64,000 nucleotides of DNA from an uncultured Colwellia sp. (GTDB lineage: Bacteria > Pseudomonadota > Gammaproteobacteria > Enterobacterales > Alteromonadaceae), in contig CAJXQI010000002.1 in assembly GCA_913058395.1 (NCBI GenBank), forward strand, positions 64,001-128,000, written 5' to 3'. The notes under the pieces are model-generated. The model did no database searches and was not told the DNA's origin. It saw nothing but the letters and a program-made list of their open reading frames with translations. The translations under genes were made by a program, and so were the position numbers. Below, piece after piece: positions 10,201 to 17,761 of this stretch (within the stretch, counting starts at the first letter, position 1; every line of letters begins with the position of its first letter).

Positions 10201-10398
10201 ACCAACAATAAGTTTAACGGCTAATTTTTTATCTTTTATTTCACGATACGCCCGCACTACCCCAGCAACTGAACATTCATCAGTAATGGCAAGTGCACTA
10301 TAACCAAGTTTATCGGCTTGCAGAATAAGCTCTTCTGGATGAGAAGCTCCTTGTAGAAAAGAGAAGTTAGATTGGCAATAAAGCTCTGCGTAGCTCAT
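7288..10398 (-). CDS. dnaE2: Error-prone DNA polymerase III alpha subunit DnaE2 (ImuC)
   Basis: A 1036-residue C-family DNA polymerase. The N-terminal PHP domain opens with Y-A-E-L-Y-C-Q-S-N-F-S-F-L-Q-G-A-S-H, the DnaE2 signature. Palm-domain carboxylates are visible in P-P-D-I-D-V-D-F (about residue 370) and L-K-V-D-V-L-A-L-G (about residue 520), followed by a helix-hairpin-helix region and a C-terminal OB fold. It is shorter than replicative DnaE (about 1160), as usual for DnaE2. It performs lesion bypass and damage-induced mutagenesis together with ImuA and ImuB. It is the last gene of imuA-imuB-dnaE2, 57 nt after imuB, and should be SOS-induced from the LexA-controlled promoter near 12.9 kb. 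Confidence 0.95.
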   Translation of the reverse strand: MSYAELYCQSNFSFLQGASHPEELILQADKLGYSALAITDECSVAGVVRAYREIKDKKLAVKLIVGASFKLEDGLKLILLAPNRQGYAELCRVITNARRRCEKGHYQFTYWDLHSIKHCFVLWLPSGELEKDQQDITILLRYHRARLSLAYTRFLHSNEVIFKQHCQRLAKQFQLNIVACGGVLMHVAQRQKLQDILTTIRHGKMLKDMGVLLEQNAEKSFRPIKKLLKIYPEDYIVASIEIANQCQFCLSSLRYEYPKELVAKGFSAIEYLKKLVIKGIALRFCDGIASNIQAIIDKELVLIEEQGYEYFFLTIYDIVQYAKSQKILYQGRGSAANSIVCYCLEITSVDPRQISVLFERFISKERNEPPDIDVDFEHQRREEIFQYIYQKYGREHAALAATVITYRLKSAIREVGKAFGFNETQLSFFIKNINRRQSEVSWREQVFELGLNKDSHQAQLFIQLVDEIIGFPRHLSQHVGGFIISSGPLYELVPVENAAMAERTVIQWDKSDLETLGLLKVDVLALGMLTAIRRAFSYIKQHYQQQLTIADITRLPEDPQVYKMLQQADTVGVFQIESRAQMSMLPRLKPECYYDLVVQIAIVRPGPIQGDMVHPYLRRRAGLEPVEYPSEAIKSVLSRTLGVPIFQEQVIKIAMVAAGFSGGEADQLRRAMAKWQRNGELSQFRNKLISGMKARGYQESFAERIYQQICGFGEYGFPESHSASFAVLAYVSAWLKYYYPAAFYNGLLNSYPMGFYSRSQLIQDAQRHGITINEIDINQSLLEHQIRYEEKSNSYTIQLGLNMVKGLSDKSAQQLLVQRPRQGYQDFATLMKKALRRDDVNLLASANALQSLADNRYQARWQLMDSEHSLPLWQVANESVVQQPAQSEFSFTPSAMDNLIEDYASTGVSVTQHPIALLLADSEQQAYIGRYTLAHDLVNITGQTVVSVIGLVTGRQSPGTASGVTFVTLEDHTGNCNVVVWQATANAQKTTFLTAKILKVTGILEREGDVIHIIAGRLFDLTDRINGLDCKSRNFH

Positions 10399-10455
10399 TA
10401 AAGGCGACTCACTACTAATATATGACGAACTGTTAGGGTGTTGCAGATTATTATT

Positions 10456-12054
10456 TTATGAAAAGTAGCCATGAATGTACCATTGATTGTTTAACTCTCT
10501 ATATACCCAACAGCATTGTCCTTGGGAGTTTTTAGCCACAAAGTAGTCACGTTGGTAACCATGTTCAGCAATCGGCTCATTACCATTCGTCGCTTCGCCA
10601 TTAAAACTTTGTATTGTTGTTTTATCTTTTGATTGCTCCCACCAAGCAGTAGATATACGTTCAGGACCATGTAAAACTCGAATATTGGATAGTAATGGTT
10701 CAGGCTCAGCTAAAATAAAGCTCGGTCTTAGTAGTTGTTTATCAACAGAGTAAGTAGCACTGCTATCAGTATTACGCGCACCAACGTTCTTGCTGGTAGC
10801 TATCCCAGTGTGATTGTTATTTCTATTAATTTTATTTGTCGAACAATTAATAAAAGGTCGATAACATGATGCTAACTCCGCTCTATGATCATTACCTTGC
10901 TGCAAGCACAACACTTTTTCATCGCCTAACTTATTGGCCAATAACGAGGCAAGTTGCGCAAATGATAACTGCCCTCTTTTACCTAAAAAAATATCGTTTA
11001 TCTCGCCAGTATTTGACTGAAAATGCTGGACAAGTAAGTTCACTTTAGTGATAGGGGCGTGTAATTTGATACTGCTGAGCTTCAAGCTTACTAACTTCAA
11101 CCATTGAGCCGACAAATACTCTCCTGTAGCACTGTTAATCACTAATGACTGCTGTAAGACATGACTGATCCCGTCAATACGATGATATAAGTGAAATTCA
11201 AGTTGTAGGCAAACGTAATCGCGACGCAGTAAAAATACTTCTAATAATGCCAACAGTTGCTTAATAGGTTGGAGCAAAAAATCAAGGTTAATCATTTCGT
11301 ATAGCAATTCAACACTGTGCTCAAACAGATGTTTCGGCTGATAAAATTGTAATGATTTATCCGTTTGCCCTTTTAACTGAGCTAAATACTCCATAGTGTT
11401 ACTGTCTAAGCGCTTAGTTAATTCTTTTACCGGTAATGCCTGCAACTGCGCTAATGTTTTAATTCCTAAACGCGCAAGGCTATTTTTCGCTTTATCGGTA
11501 ATAAATAGCTGTTCAATGCTTAAGTCAGCACTTTTCTTGGTCATGATATTTTGATCTGTGGTGATCAAATTAACACCTGCACAAGCAAGTAATTGTGCTG
11601 ACATAACGCTATAGCCACAGGCAAGGTTCCTCTTAAGGTTAAAGGATGCAAGTACGGTATTTATTATTTCAATATAAGCAGTTAAGTGCTGATAAAGCTG
11701 CAACATATCGCCTACTTTAAGCGCTAAACCATGGGGTGGAAATAGCGCTATGCTAGCGGTAACACTGTAAAGCTGCTCTGCCAGTGTCAGCAAATAAGCC
11801 TCTTCTTCTGCCATTTGATATGGCACAACACAAAGTTCATGAGTCAAAGATGCCGCCATGCCCAATCCCATGCCCTGTTGAATCCCTTTTGCCCTCGCGC
11901 TTTCATTCAACTGAACAATACAATTTTTTTTACTATCGACAATAACAATAGCTTGATCATTGCAGTAACTTCTTTCTGTTACTGTCGATACAGATGTATC
12001 AGCCTGCAAGCAATCAAGCTGTAAAGACGGAAAATCAATATATAACCAAAGCAT
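10456..12054 (-). CDS. imuB: ImuB, Y-family polymerase-like translesion factor
   Basis: A 532-residue protein beginning M-L-W-L-Y-I-D-F-P-S-L-Q-L-D, the ImuB form of the Y-family palm start. ImuB proteins lack the full set of catalytic acidic residues and act as a hub that recruits DnaE2 and ImuA to the beta clamp. A little-finger-like domain occupies about residues 230-350. The C-terminal part (R-V-L-H-G-P-E-R-I-S-T-A-W-W, D-Y-F-V-A) is the conserved ImuB tail. A low-complexity Asn/Ser stretch around residues 410-430 interrupts it. It lies 40 nt after imuA and 57 nt before dnaE2. I could not identify the clamp-binding peptide with certainty. Confidence 0.92.
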   Translation of the reverse strand: MLWLYIDFPSLQLDCLQADTSVSTVTERSYCNDQAIVIVDSKKNCIVQLNESARAKGIQQGMGLGMAASLTHELCVVPYQMAEEEAYLLTLAEQLYSVTASIALFPPHGLALKVGDMLQLYQHLTAYIEIINTVLASFNLKRNLACGYSVMSAQLLACAGVNLITTDQNIMTKKSADLSIEQLFITDKAKNSLARLGIKTLAQLQALPVKELTKRLDSNTMEYLAQLKGQTDKSLQFYQPKHLFEHSVELLYEMINLDFLLQPIKQLLALLEVFLLRRDYVCLQLEFHLYHRIDGISHVLQQSLVINSATGEYLSAQWLKLVSLKLSSIKLHAPITKVNLLVQHFQSNTGEINDIFLGKRGQLSFAQLASLLANKLGDEKVLCLQQGNDHRAELASCYRPFINCSTNKINRNNNHTGIATSKNVGARNTDSSATYSVDKQLLRPSFILAEPEPLLSNIRVLHGPERISTAWWEQSKDKTTIQSFNGEATNGNEPIAEHGYQRDYFVAKNSQGQCCWVYRELNNQWYIHGYFS

Positions 12055-12094
12055 CAGTAAAACTTAATCATAAAACAAGATGAGCCAAGCAGTA

Positions 12095-12871
12095 CTAGTT
12101 AGCGCTAATACGCTGAGTATCTGTCGTTTTAGCTACATGCTTAAACCGTTGTCGACTAGATAGTGGCACGACAACATTGCTTATAACCCCATCACTAGTA
12201 CTATCGGTAGCGCTTGTTAAACTTGGCCATTGCTTGTGCATGTTGACTACAAAAGGCTTGCAAGGCCAACCACCTAACTGCTTTTTAACTTTTACTTTTA
12301 TGCCTGTTGGCTGTGCCTCCAGTGCTACAGATAATGAAACAGGTAAGGCTAAATCAACACTATGTGGAGAACGAAAAATTATTTGTACTGCACTACCTGT
12401 CATTGCAGCCTGTTTTAAACGTTTAACCTGATGCACTGCTAATAGTTGTTGCCACAACAATACAGCGAAACAACAGCCACTTTTTAAACATTGCTCTGCT
12501 GCCCATAATGACTCTTCAGGTTTTTGTGATGAAATAATCAGCAAGTTATCAAGTGGAATGGATGCTTGTAGTAGCATTAAGGCATTTACTTGTGCTGGTG
12601 GCGCAATAAAAACAATTTGTCGGCTTTGCTGCTGTTGCGCTAACTCTGCTTGTAGCAAGTTAAATAAATAAGGCAGAAATAACCTTAGCTCACCAATACC
12701 GTTAATGGTTTGTACTTCTATAACACCTTGGCGAGGTAAGCCACCATTGAGGTGCTGGTTTAATTCTTGGTAACCACTATCAATTATTTCAACAACATTT
12801 TTAACTTGGTCAGCTGACCAAATTTTGCCTTGGTGATGCAATTGTTTAAGCATTTTATTCATAATAGTCAC
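12095..12871 (-). CDS. imuA: ImuA, RecA-like translesion mutagenesis factor
   Basis: A 258-residue RecA/SulA-like protein (COG4544). It begins L-H-H-Q-G-K-I-W and has the ImuA signature H-L-N-G-G-L-P-R-Q-G-V-I-E-V; no complete Walker A lysine is evident, as in other ImuA proteins. It is the first gene of the SOS mutagenesis operon. The start is uncertain: a GTG at 12869-12871 sits 4 nt after GAGG, while the in-frame ATG at 12860-12862 is 13 nt away from it. The leader is only about 20-30 nt long because the promoter and LexA box lie immediately upstream. Confidence 0.9.
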   Translation of the reverse strand: MTIMNKMLKQLHHQGKIWSADQVKNVVEIIDSGYQELNQHLNGGLPRQGVIEVQTINGIGELRLFLPYLFNLLQAELAQQQQSRQIVFIAPPAQVNALMLLQASIPLDNLLIISSQKPEESLWAAEQCLKSGCCFAVLLWQQLLAVHQVKRLKQAAMTGSAVQIIFRSPHSVDLALPVSLSVALEAQPTGIKVKVKKQLGGWPCKPFVVNMHKQWPSLTSATDSTSDGVISNVVVPLSSRQRFKHVAKTTDTQRISAN

Positions 12872-12928
12872 ACAACCTCACTATACTGTATTTTTATACA
12901 GTATAGTGAGGTTGTGAAAAATTAACAA
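12871..12928 (-). promoter_or_regulatory. imuA promoter with LexA (SOS) box inside a 46-bp palindrome
   Basis: CTGTATTTTTATACAG at 12886-12901 fits the gammaproteobacterial LexA consensus CTG-N10-CAG with AT-rich core. It is the centre of a perfect inverted repeat, arms 12871-12891 and 12896-12916 (21 bp each), loop 4 nt. A sigma-70 promoter reading into imuA is also visible on the minus strand: TTGTTA (plus 12923-12928), 17-nt spacer, TATACT (plus 12900-12905). LexA would cover the -10 edge and the start site. Because transcription should start near the palindrome centre, only one arm would be in the mRNA. Confidence 0.88.
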
Positions 12929-13011
12929 TGTAACAACACATAAAACTTAGTGATATGGGCATTATATTGATTAGAATTTAATTAATTGATTGATAAAACT
13001 AATATTTTAGA

Positions 13012-13041
13012 TAATAAAAAAGCAGGCTAATTGCCTGCTTT
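13012..13041 (-). terminator. Intrinsic terminator of aroG
   Basis: Inverted repeat AAAGCAGGC (13019-13027) and GCCTGCTTT (13033-13041) with a 5-nt loop. On the minus strand it is followed by a run of T, directly downstream of the aroG stop at 13068. Confidence 0.88.
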
Positions 13042-13067
13042 ATCTTTTTATATTTCTACTTCAACGG

Positions 13068-14123
13068 TTATTTTTCTCGACGTTGAATGACCGCTTGTTC
13101 AAGTTCAGCCAATAACGTTTCAGTATCTTGCCAACCAATGCAAGCATCTGTAATGCTTTGTCCGTAGGTTGCAGCTTTGCCATCAACTAAGTTTTGACGT
13201 CCTTCAACTAGGTGGCTTTCTACCATAACGCCAAAGATATTATGATTGCCATCACTCATTTGTTGGCAAACATCACGGCAAACTAGCATTTGATTTTCAA
13301 ATTTCTTACTACTATTTGCATGACTAAAGTCAATCATGATATTAGTGTTCAAACCTGACTTGTCTAATTGCTGGGTAACACTTTTAACGCTATCAGCATC
13401 AAAATTTGTTGTTTTACCACCACGTAAAATAATATGACAATCTTCATTACCTGTAGTTTCAACAATAGCTGAATGACCGTACTTTGTTACTGATAAGAAG
13501 TGATGTGAAGCGCTGGCAGCACCAATAGCGTCAATGGCTACTTTAATAGTACCGTCAGTACCATTTTTAAAGCCAACAGGGCAAGACAAACCTGAAGCCA
13601 GTTCGCGATGTACTTGGCTTTCTGTGGTGCGCGCACCAATAGCGCCCCAACACATAAAATCAGCCATGTACTGTGGTGTGATCATATCTAAAAACTCACC
13701 TGCAGTAGGTAAGCCAAGATTGTTCAAATCAAGCAACAATTTACGTCCAATACGTAAACCATCATTGAGCTTAAAGCTGTTATCCATATAAGGGTCATTG
13801 ATAAGCCCTTTCCAACCAACTGTTGTTCTTGGTTTTTCAAAATAGACACGCATTACAATTTCTAGTGTGTCTTGATATTTAACGCGCATTTTAGCTAAGC
13901 GCTCGCCATACTCTAACGCCGCTTTAGGATCATGTATTGAACATGGGCCGATAACAACGAGTAAGCGGTCATCTTGATTATTAAAAATATTACTGATGGC
14001 TTGTCTGCCAGCAAAAACCGACTTTGTAGCTTGTTCTGATGAAGGAAATCGCTCAAGTAGCGCGATAGGAGGTAAAAGCTCTTTGATTTTATTAATACGA
14101 ACGTCGTCGGTTTGATCAACCAT
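13068..14123 (-). CDS. aroG: 3-deoxy-7-phosphoheptulonate (DAHP) synthase, class I
   Basis: A 351-residue class I DAHP synthase that joins phosphoenolpyruvate and erythrose 4-phosphate, the first step of the shikimate pathway. Very close to E. coli AroG along its length: D-D-V-R-I-x-x-I-K-E-L-L-P-P, V-V-I-G-P-C-S-I-H-D (about residues 56-65), K-P-R-T-T-V-G-W-K-G, A-R-T-T-E-S-Q-V-H-R-E, and D-F-S-H-A-N-S-S-K. Which aromatic amino acid inhibits it cannot be read reliably; resemblance to the Phe-sensitive form is an inference. It is monocistronic, with its own terminator; aroA of the same pathway is 8 kb away. Confidence 0.94.
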   Translation of the reverse strand: MVDQTDDVRINKIKELLPPIALLERFPSSEQATKSVFAGRQAISNIFNNQDDRLLVVIGPCSIHDPKAALEYGERLAKMRVKYQDTLEIVMRVYFEKPRTTVGWKGLINDPYMDNSFKLNDGLRIGRKLLLDLNNLGLPTAGEFLDMITPQYMADFMCWGAIGARTTESQVHRELASGLSCPVGFKNGTDGTIKVAIDAIGAASASHHFLSVTKYGHSAIVETTGNEDCHIILRGGKTTNFDADSVKSVTQQLDKSGLNTNIMIDFSHANSSKKFENQMLVCRDVCQQMSDGNHNIFGVMVESHLVEGRQNLVDGKAATYGQSITDACIGWQDTETLLAELEQAVIQRREK

Positions 14124-14352
14124 AATTTTTTCTCTTTATACTACGAATAGTTTTTATTTAATATTTACGTCTAGACACCTAGATGATTAGTCCCGCATTT
14201 AATTTATCAGTGTTCTGACGCTAATAGCAACATATAATACGAAAAAAGCGGTATAATAAAATTATTCGACATCAAAGAAACATAAGTAAGTATATTCTAT
14301 AGTGCTTTGGTCGTATTTTTTATTAGACATATTCATATAGGTTGCCATTCGC

Positions 14353-15357
14353 ATGACTCATCCCTCTTTACCCTTAATTGATTTACACCGTCATTTAGAT
14401 GGTAATATTCGCCCTAAAACTATCTGGTCGTTAGCACAAGAACATAATATTGCTTTACCTGAGACTAACTTCGAAGCCTTTATTCCTCATGTACAAATTC
14501 AAGGAAGTGAAAGTGACCTACTCGCATTTCTCAGTAAGCTTGATTGGGGCGTTGCGGTACTTAAAACATTAGACGACTGTAAGCGCATCGCCTTTGAAAA
14601 TGTTGAAGATGCTTTCAATGCCGGCATTCACTATGCTGAATTACGCTTTTCACCTTATTACATGGCGATGAAAAATAATTTAGTGGTTGCTGATGTTGTG
14701 GCGGCGGTAATTGACGGCGTAAATGCAGCTTGTAAAATTTACGATGTGAAAATTAATCTTATCGGTATTTTAAGTCGTACTTTTGGTGTTGAGAAATGCC
14801 AAGCGGAGCTAGATGCCCTATTAGCGCATAAGCAACATCTTATTGGTGTTGATTTAGCTGGTGACGAGTACAACTACCCTGGCGAACTTTTTATCGAACA
14901 CTTTAAACAAGTACGACAAGCTGATCTCAATATAACCGTTCATGCTGGTGAAGCAGCAGGCCCTGAAAGTATATGGCAAGCAATAAACCAATTGCATGCA
15001 CAACGTATTGGCCATGGCGTAGCTTGTCATAAAGATGAGAAGCTGATGGATTATATGCGTGAGCATAATATTGCCATTGAATCTTGTCTAACCTCAAACT
15101 TTCAAACAGGTACGATAAAAGATTTATCACAGCACCCAATTAAACACTTCCTCAAGCAAGGTTTATTAGTTTGTTTAAATACAGATGATCCTGGTGTGCA
15201 AGGGATAGAGTTAAAAAATGAATTCCTTGTTGCCCGTAATACACTCGGCTTTTCTGATAAAGATATTCAGCAATTACAAGAGAACTCGCTTAAGGCTAGC
15301 TTCTTATCTGATAGTGAAAAATCAGCATTAAAACAAAAAGTATTAAATAACGGCTAG
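14353..15357 (+). CDS. add: Adenosine deaminase
   Basis: A 334-residue Zn-dependent deaminase converting (deoxy)adenosine to (deoxy)inosine in purine salvage. Zinc ligands are visible in D-L-H-R-H-L-D-G (His12, His14), in the H-A-G-E-A motif (His197 with catalytic Glu200), the R-I-G-H-G motif, and L-N-T-D-D-P (Asp278/Asp279). Length matches bacterial Add. It is followed 55 nt later by a XapX gene and then deoD; all three point the same way. Add makes inosine, which is the substrate of the deoD product, so the cluster fits nucleoside salvage. Confidence 0.95.
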   Translation: MTHPSLPLIDLHRHLDGNIRPKTIWSLAQEHNIALPETNFEAFIPHVQIQGSESDLLAFLSKLDWGVAVLKTLDDCKRIAFENVEDAFNAGIHYAELRFSPYYMAMKNNLVVADVVAAVIDGVNAACKIYDVKINLIGILSRTFGVEKCQAELDALLAHKQHLIGVDLAGDEYNYPGELFIEHFKQVRQADLNITVHAGEAAGPESIWQAINQLHAQRIGHGVACHKDEKLMDYMREHNIAIESCLTSNFQTGTIKDLSQHPIKHFLKQGLLVCLNTDDPGVQGIELKNEFLVARNTLGFSDKDIQQLQENSLKASFLSDSEKSALKQKVLNNG

Positions 15358-15412
15358 AGCTAATTGTTAATATTGGGTTAAAATAATAAATTAACTACAA
15401 TTAGGAGAACAT

Positions 15413-15583
15413 ATGTTCGAAGTTATTATCGCAACAATAACAGGTATTATTGTTGGTGTGATATTTTCACTATTAAAATTACCGGTACCTGCTCCACCTG
15501 TTTTATCAGGTATTGCTGGTATTTTCGGTATTTATTTAGGTGGCGTCGGTTATCACTGGATCATCGAGCGCTTTTTCAGTTAG
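15413..15583 (+). CDS. XapX domain small membrane protein
   Basis: A 56-residue ORF with a strong AGGAG 6 nt before its ATG. It has two hydrophobic segments (residues 3-21 and 31-48) around the L-K-L-P-V-P-A-P-P motif that defines the XapX/DUF1427 family; the end reads G-G-V-G-Y-H-W-I-I-E-R-F-F. XapX proteins are short inner-membrane proteins of unknown molecular role. The name refers to linkage with xanthosine metabolism. Its position between add and deoD suggests a link to nucleoside uptake or salvage, which is inference. Confidence 0.88.
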   Translation: MFEVIIATITGIIVGVIFSLLKLPVPAPPVLSGIAGIFGIYLGGVGYHWIIERFFS

Positions 15584-15635
15584 AATTCAACTTTAAAGAT
15601 TTAAAAGACATATCAGTAAAAAACCCTTGATAGCG

Positions 15636-15652
15636 GCTGAAGTAACTTCAGC
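15636..15652. repeat. Perfect inverted repeat upstream of deoD
   Basis: GCTGAAGT and ACTTCAGC flank a single A, about 50 nt upstream of the deoD start. No T tract follows, so an operator is more plausible than a terminator. The binding protein is unknown; it does not match CRP or PurR consensus. Confidence 0.4.
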
Positions 15653-15703
15653 AACGGCTAGAAACTTACTGTGATTGAACACCACTAAAAAAGGTTAACA
15701 CTC

Positions 15704-16408
15704 ATGGCAACAGCACACATAGAAGCAAACACTGGTGATTTCGCAAAAACGGTTCTTATGCCGGGCGATCCATTACGTGCAAAATATATTGCAGAAACTT
15801 TTCTTGATGACGCAAAATGTGTCACACGCGTACGTAACATGTTCGGTTACACGGGTACGTATAAAGGCAAACCTGTTTCAGTAATGGGTTCAGGAATGGG
15901 CGTACCGTCAATTTCTATCTATGCCACAGAACTTTATAAAGATTACGGCGTAGAAAGCATTATTCGTATTGGCTCTTGTGGCGCAGTACGCGACGATATC
16001 AACATTCGTGATATCGTTATTGGTATGTCAGCTAGCACTGATTCAAATGTTAACCGTTCACGTTTTAATGGTTATGACTTCGCAGCAACCGCTGATTTCG
16101 ATTTACTACACAAAGTAGTAACAACGGCAGAAAAAACAGGTAAAGCTGTACGTGTAGGTAATATTTTCACTGCTGACTTATTCTACACCCCACAACCTGA
16201 AATGTTTTCATTAATGGAAAAGTACGGTATTTTAGCGGTTGAAATGGAAGCTGCTGGCTTATACGGCGTTGCAGCTGAATACGGTAAGAAAGCACTAACG
16301 GTATTAACGGTAAGCGACCATATTAAAACTGGCGAGCAAACTACTGCTGATGAACGTGAGACAACGTTCAAAGATATGATGGAATTAACATTAGATAGCT
16401 TGTTATAA
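15704..16408 (+). CDS. deoD: Purine-nucleoside phosphorylase, DeoD type
   Basis: A 234-residue hexameric-type phosphorylase that splits purine (deoxy)ribonucleosides with phosphate into base and (deoxy)ribose 1-phosphate. Diagnostic segments: [12 protein letters not shown] near the N terminus, [28 protein letters not shown] (ribose-binding Met/Glu) and V-S-D-H in the C-terminal third (catalytic Asp). It follows add and XapX in the same direction with a 120-nt gap that contains a palindrome, so it may have its own promoter. A strong terminator follows. Confidence 0.95.
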   Translation: MATAHIEANTGDFAKTVLMPGDPLRAKYIAETFLDDAKCVTRVRNMFGYTGTYKGKPVSVMGSGMGVPSISIYATELYKDYGVESIIRIGSCGAVRDDINIRDIVIGMSASTDSNVNRSRFNGYDFAATADFDLLHKVVTTAEKTGKAVRVGNIFTADLFYTPQPEMFSLMEKYGILAVEMEAAGLYGVAAEYGKKALTVLTVSDHIKTGEQTTADERETTFKDMMELTLDSLL

Positions 16409-16426
16409 ATTAACAAACTACCCATG

Positions 16427-16458
16427 TAAAAAAGCCAGTCAAATGACTGGCTTTTTTA
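16427..16458. terminator. Bidirectional terminator between deoD and comEA
   Basis: Perfect 15-bp arms TAAAAAAGCCAGTCA (16427-16441) and TGACTGGCTTTTTTA (16444-16458), with an A-run on one side and a T-run on the other. It lies between the convergent genes deoD (+) and comEA (-) and can end both transcripts. Confidence 0.92.
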
Positions 16459-16494
16459 CAATTAGCTTTCTGTACATTACTTCTATAAACAAGC

Positions 16495-16797
16495 CTACAA
16501 CTTAATTCTTTCTTTATTATGCTGTAGCATCTGCTCACCTATGCCTTTAACGTTAAGTAAATCATCAACAGAGTTAAAGTCACCATGCAATTCACGATAA
16601 GCGATAATCGCTTGAGCTTTTTTCTCTCCAACGCCCTTCAATAAAGCTAACGTTTCAATATCAGCTTTATTAACATCTACCACTTGTATTTCTAAAGGAG
16701 AAATTACTTCAGGACTTTCATTTAGCCCTTCGGCACTAAGTGACAATGACATAACAGTAAATAAAACGGTGAGAAAATAACAGATGTGCTTTTTCAT
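16495..16797 (-). CDS. comEA: ComEA-like helix-hairpin-helix DNA-binding protein
   Basis: A 100-residue exported protein: signal peptide at residues 1-22, a short linker, then two helix-hairpin-helix motifs with K-G-V-G-E-K-K-A (54-61) and K-G-I-G-E-Q-M-L (84-91). This single-domain form is the gammaproteobacterial ComEA, a periplasmic protein that binds incoming DNA and ratchets it during natural transformation. Family knowledge supports the function; no other competence genes are nearby, so competence of this organism is not shown. It is preceded by a 16-bp inverted repeat at 16886-16925. Confidence 0.88.
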   Translation of the reverse strand: MKKHICYFLTVLFTVMSLSLSAEGLNESPEVISPLEIQVVDVNKADIETLALLKGVGEKKAQAIIAYRELHGDFNSVDDLLNVKGIGEQMLQHNKERIKL

Positions 16798-16885
16798 TAT
16801 ACCTTCCTTCTAATAGTTAATATCCATATAAACGAATTATCATTGATAATAAATCGCTCCATTAGGTTTAGAAGTTTTGGTATTA

Positions 16886-16925
16886 TTTGTCAAATAAACA
16901 ACATAAAAATTGTTTATTTGACAAA
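16886..16925. repeat. 16-bp AT-rich inverted repeat between pyrF and comEA
   Basis: Arms TTTGTCAAATAAACAA (16886-16901) and TTGTTTATTTGACAAA (16910-16925) are perfect, loop 8 nt. It starts 15 nt after the pyrF stop on the minus strand but has no T tract. It could be a weak pyrF transcript end or an operator for comEA. Confidence 0.6.
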
Positions 16926-16940
16926 AATTTTCAACAGGAA

Positions 16941-17636
16941 TTAGCTAATTGATTGGTTAATTTCTTGTAGTACGGTATGAGGGTTTTCTGCTTTAGTGAT
17001 AGGACGTCCAATAACTAAGTAATCAACACCAACATCAATTGCTTCACGTGGTGTCATAATACGTTTTTGATCATCAGCATTAGCACCTGCCGGACGTATA
17101 CCTGGCGTTACAAGGTTAAAGTCTTTACCTAGTAATTGCTTTAATGACTCAGCTTCCATTGCAGAACACACTACACCATCTAAACCGGCTTTTTTAGTCA
17201 AAGACGCTAAATGTTGTACTTGCTCGGCTGGTGATTTAGTAATACCTAAGCCAATAAGATCTTCTTCACTCATACTAGTTAACACCGTAACGGCAATGAG
17301 TAATGGTGCTTTATCACCGTATGGTACTAACGCTTCTTTAGCCTTTTCCATCATTTTAAGACCGCCAGAAGCATGAACATTCACCATCCACACGCCTAAT
17401 TCAGCAGCAGCAGTTACCGCTTTAGCAACCGTATTAGGGATATCATGGAATTTTAAATCAAGAAATACATCAAAATCACGCTTAACTAACTCTTTTACAA
17501 ACTCAGGACCAAAGTGAGTAAACATTTCTTTGCCGACTTTTAATCGGCACTCACTTGGTTGAATTTTATCTACAAAAGATAATGCCTCATCTTTGTTATC
17601 AAAATCTAAGGCGACTACAACTTTTGCATCTCTCAT
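16941..17636 (-). CDS. pyrF: Orotidine 5'-phosphate decarboxylase
   Basis: A 231-residue OMP decarboxylase that makes UMP, the last step of de novo pyrimidine synthesis. It shows the catalytic [10 protein letters not shown] (Asp60, Lys62, Asp65), the phosphate-binding region with T-P-G-I-R-P, and V-I-G-R-P-I-T near the C terminus. Length matches E. coli PyrF (245) closely. It follows lapB after 125 nt, the same order as lapA-lapB-pyrF in E. coli. The start is the ATG at 17634-17636. pyrC of the same pathway is 20 kb away. Confidence 0.95.
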   Translation of the reverse strand: MRDAKVVVALDFDNKDEALSFVDKIQPSECRLKVGKEMFTHFGPEFVKELVKRDFDVFLDLKFHDIPNTVAKAVTAAAELGVWMVNVHASGGLKMMEKAKEALVPYGDKAPLLIAVTVLTSMSEEDLIGLGITKSPAEQVQHLASLTKKAGLDGVVCSAMEAESLKQLLGKDFNLVTPGIRPAGANADDQKRIMTPREAIDVGVDYLVIGRPITKAENPHTVLQEINQSIS

Positions 17637-17761
17637 GCTGATTTCCTCAATAGGTAAATATTTTAAACAATAATTTTTTGCGCTATATGCGCTAAGAGTT
17701 TGATGATTTCCTGCGCTTTAAATGACTAAAGCGCAGGAAAATTTCATTTTATAATATAGTT

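Noticed and set aside
12871-12916. The long palindrome upstream of imuA read as a transcription terminator
   Set aside because: It has no T tract, and it contains a LexA core plus a correctly spaced promoter reading into imuA, so an operator explains it better.
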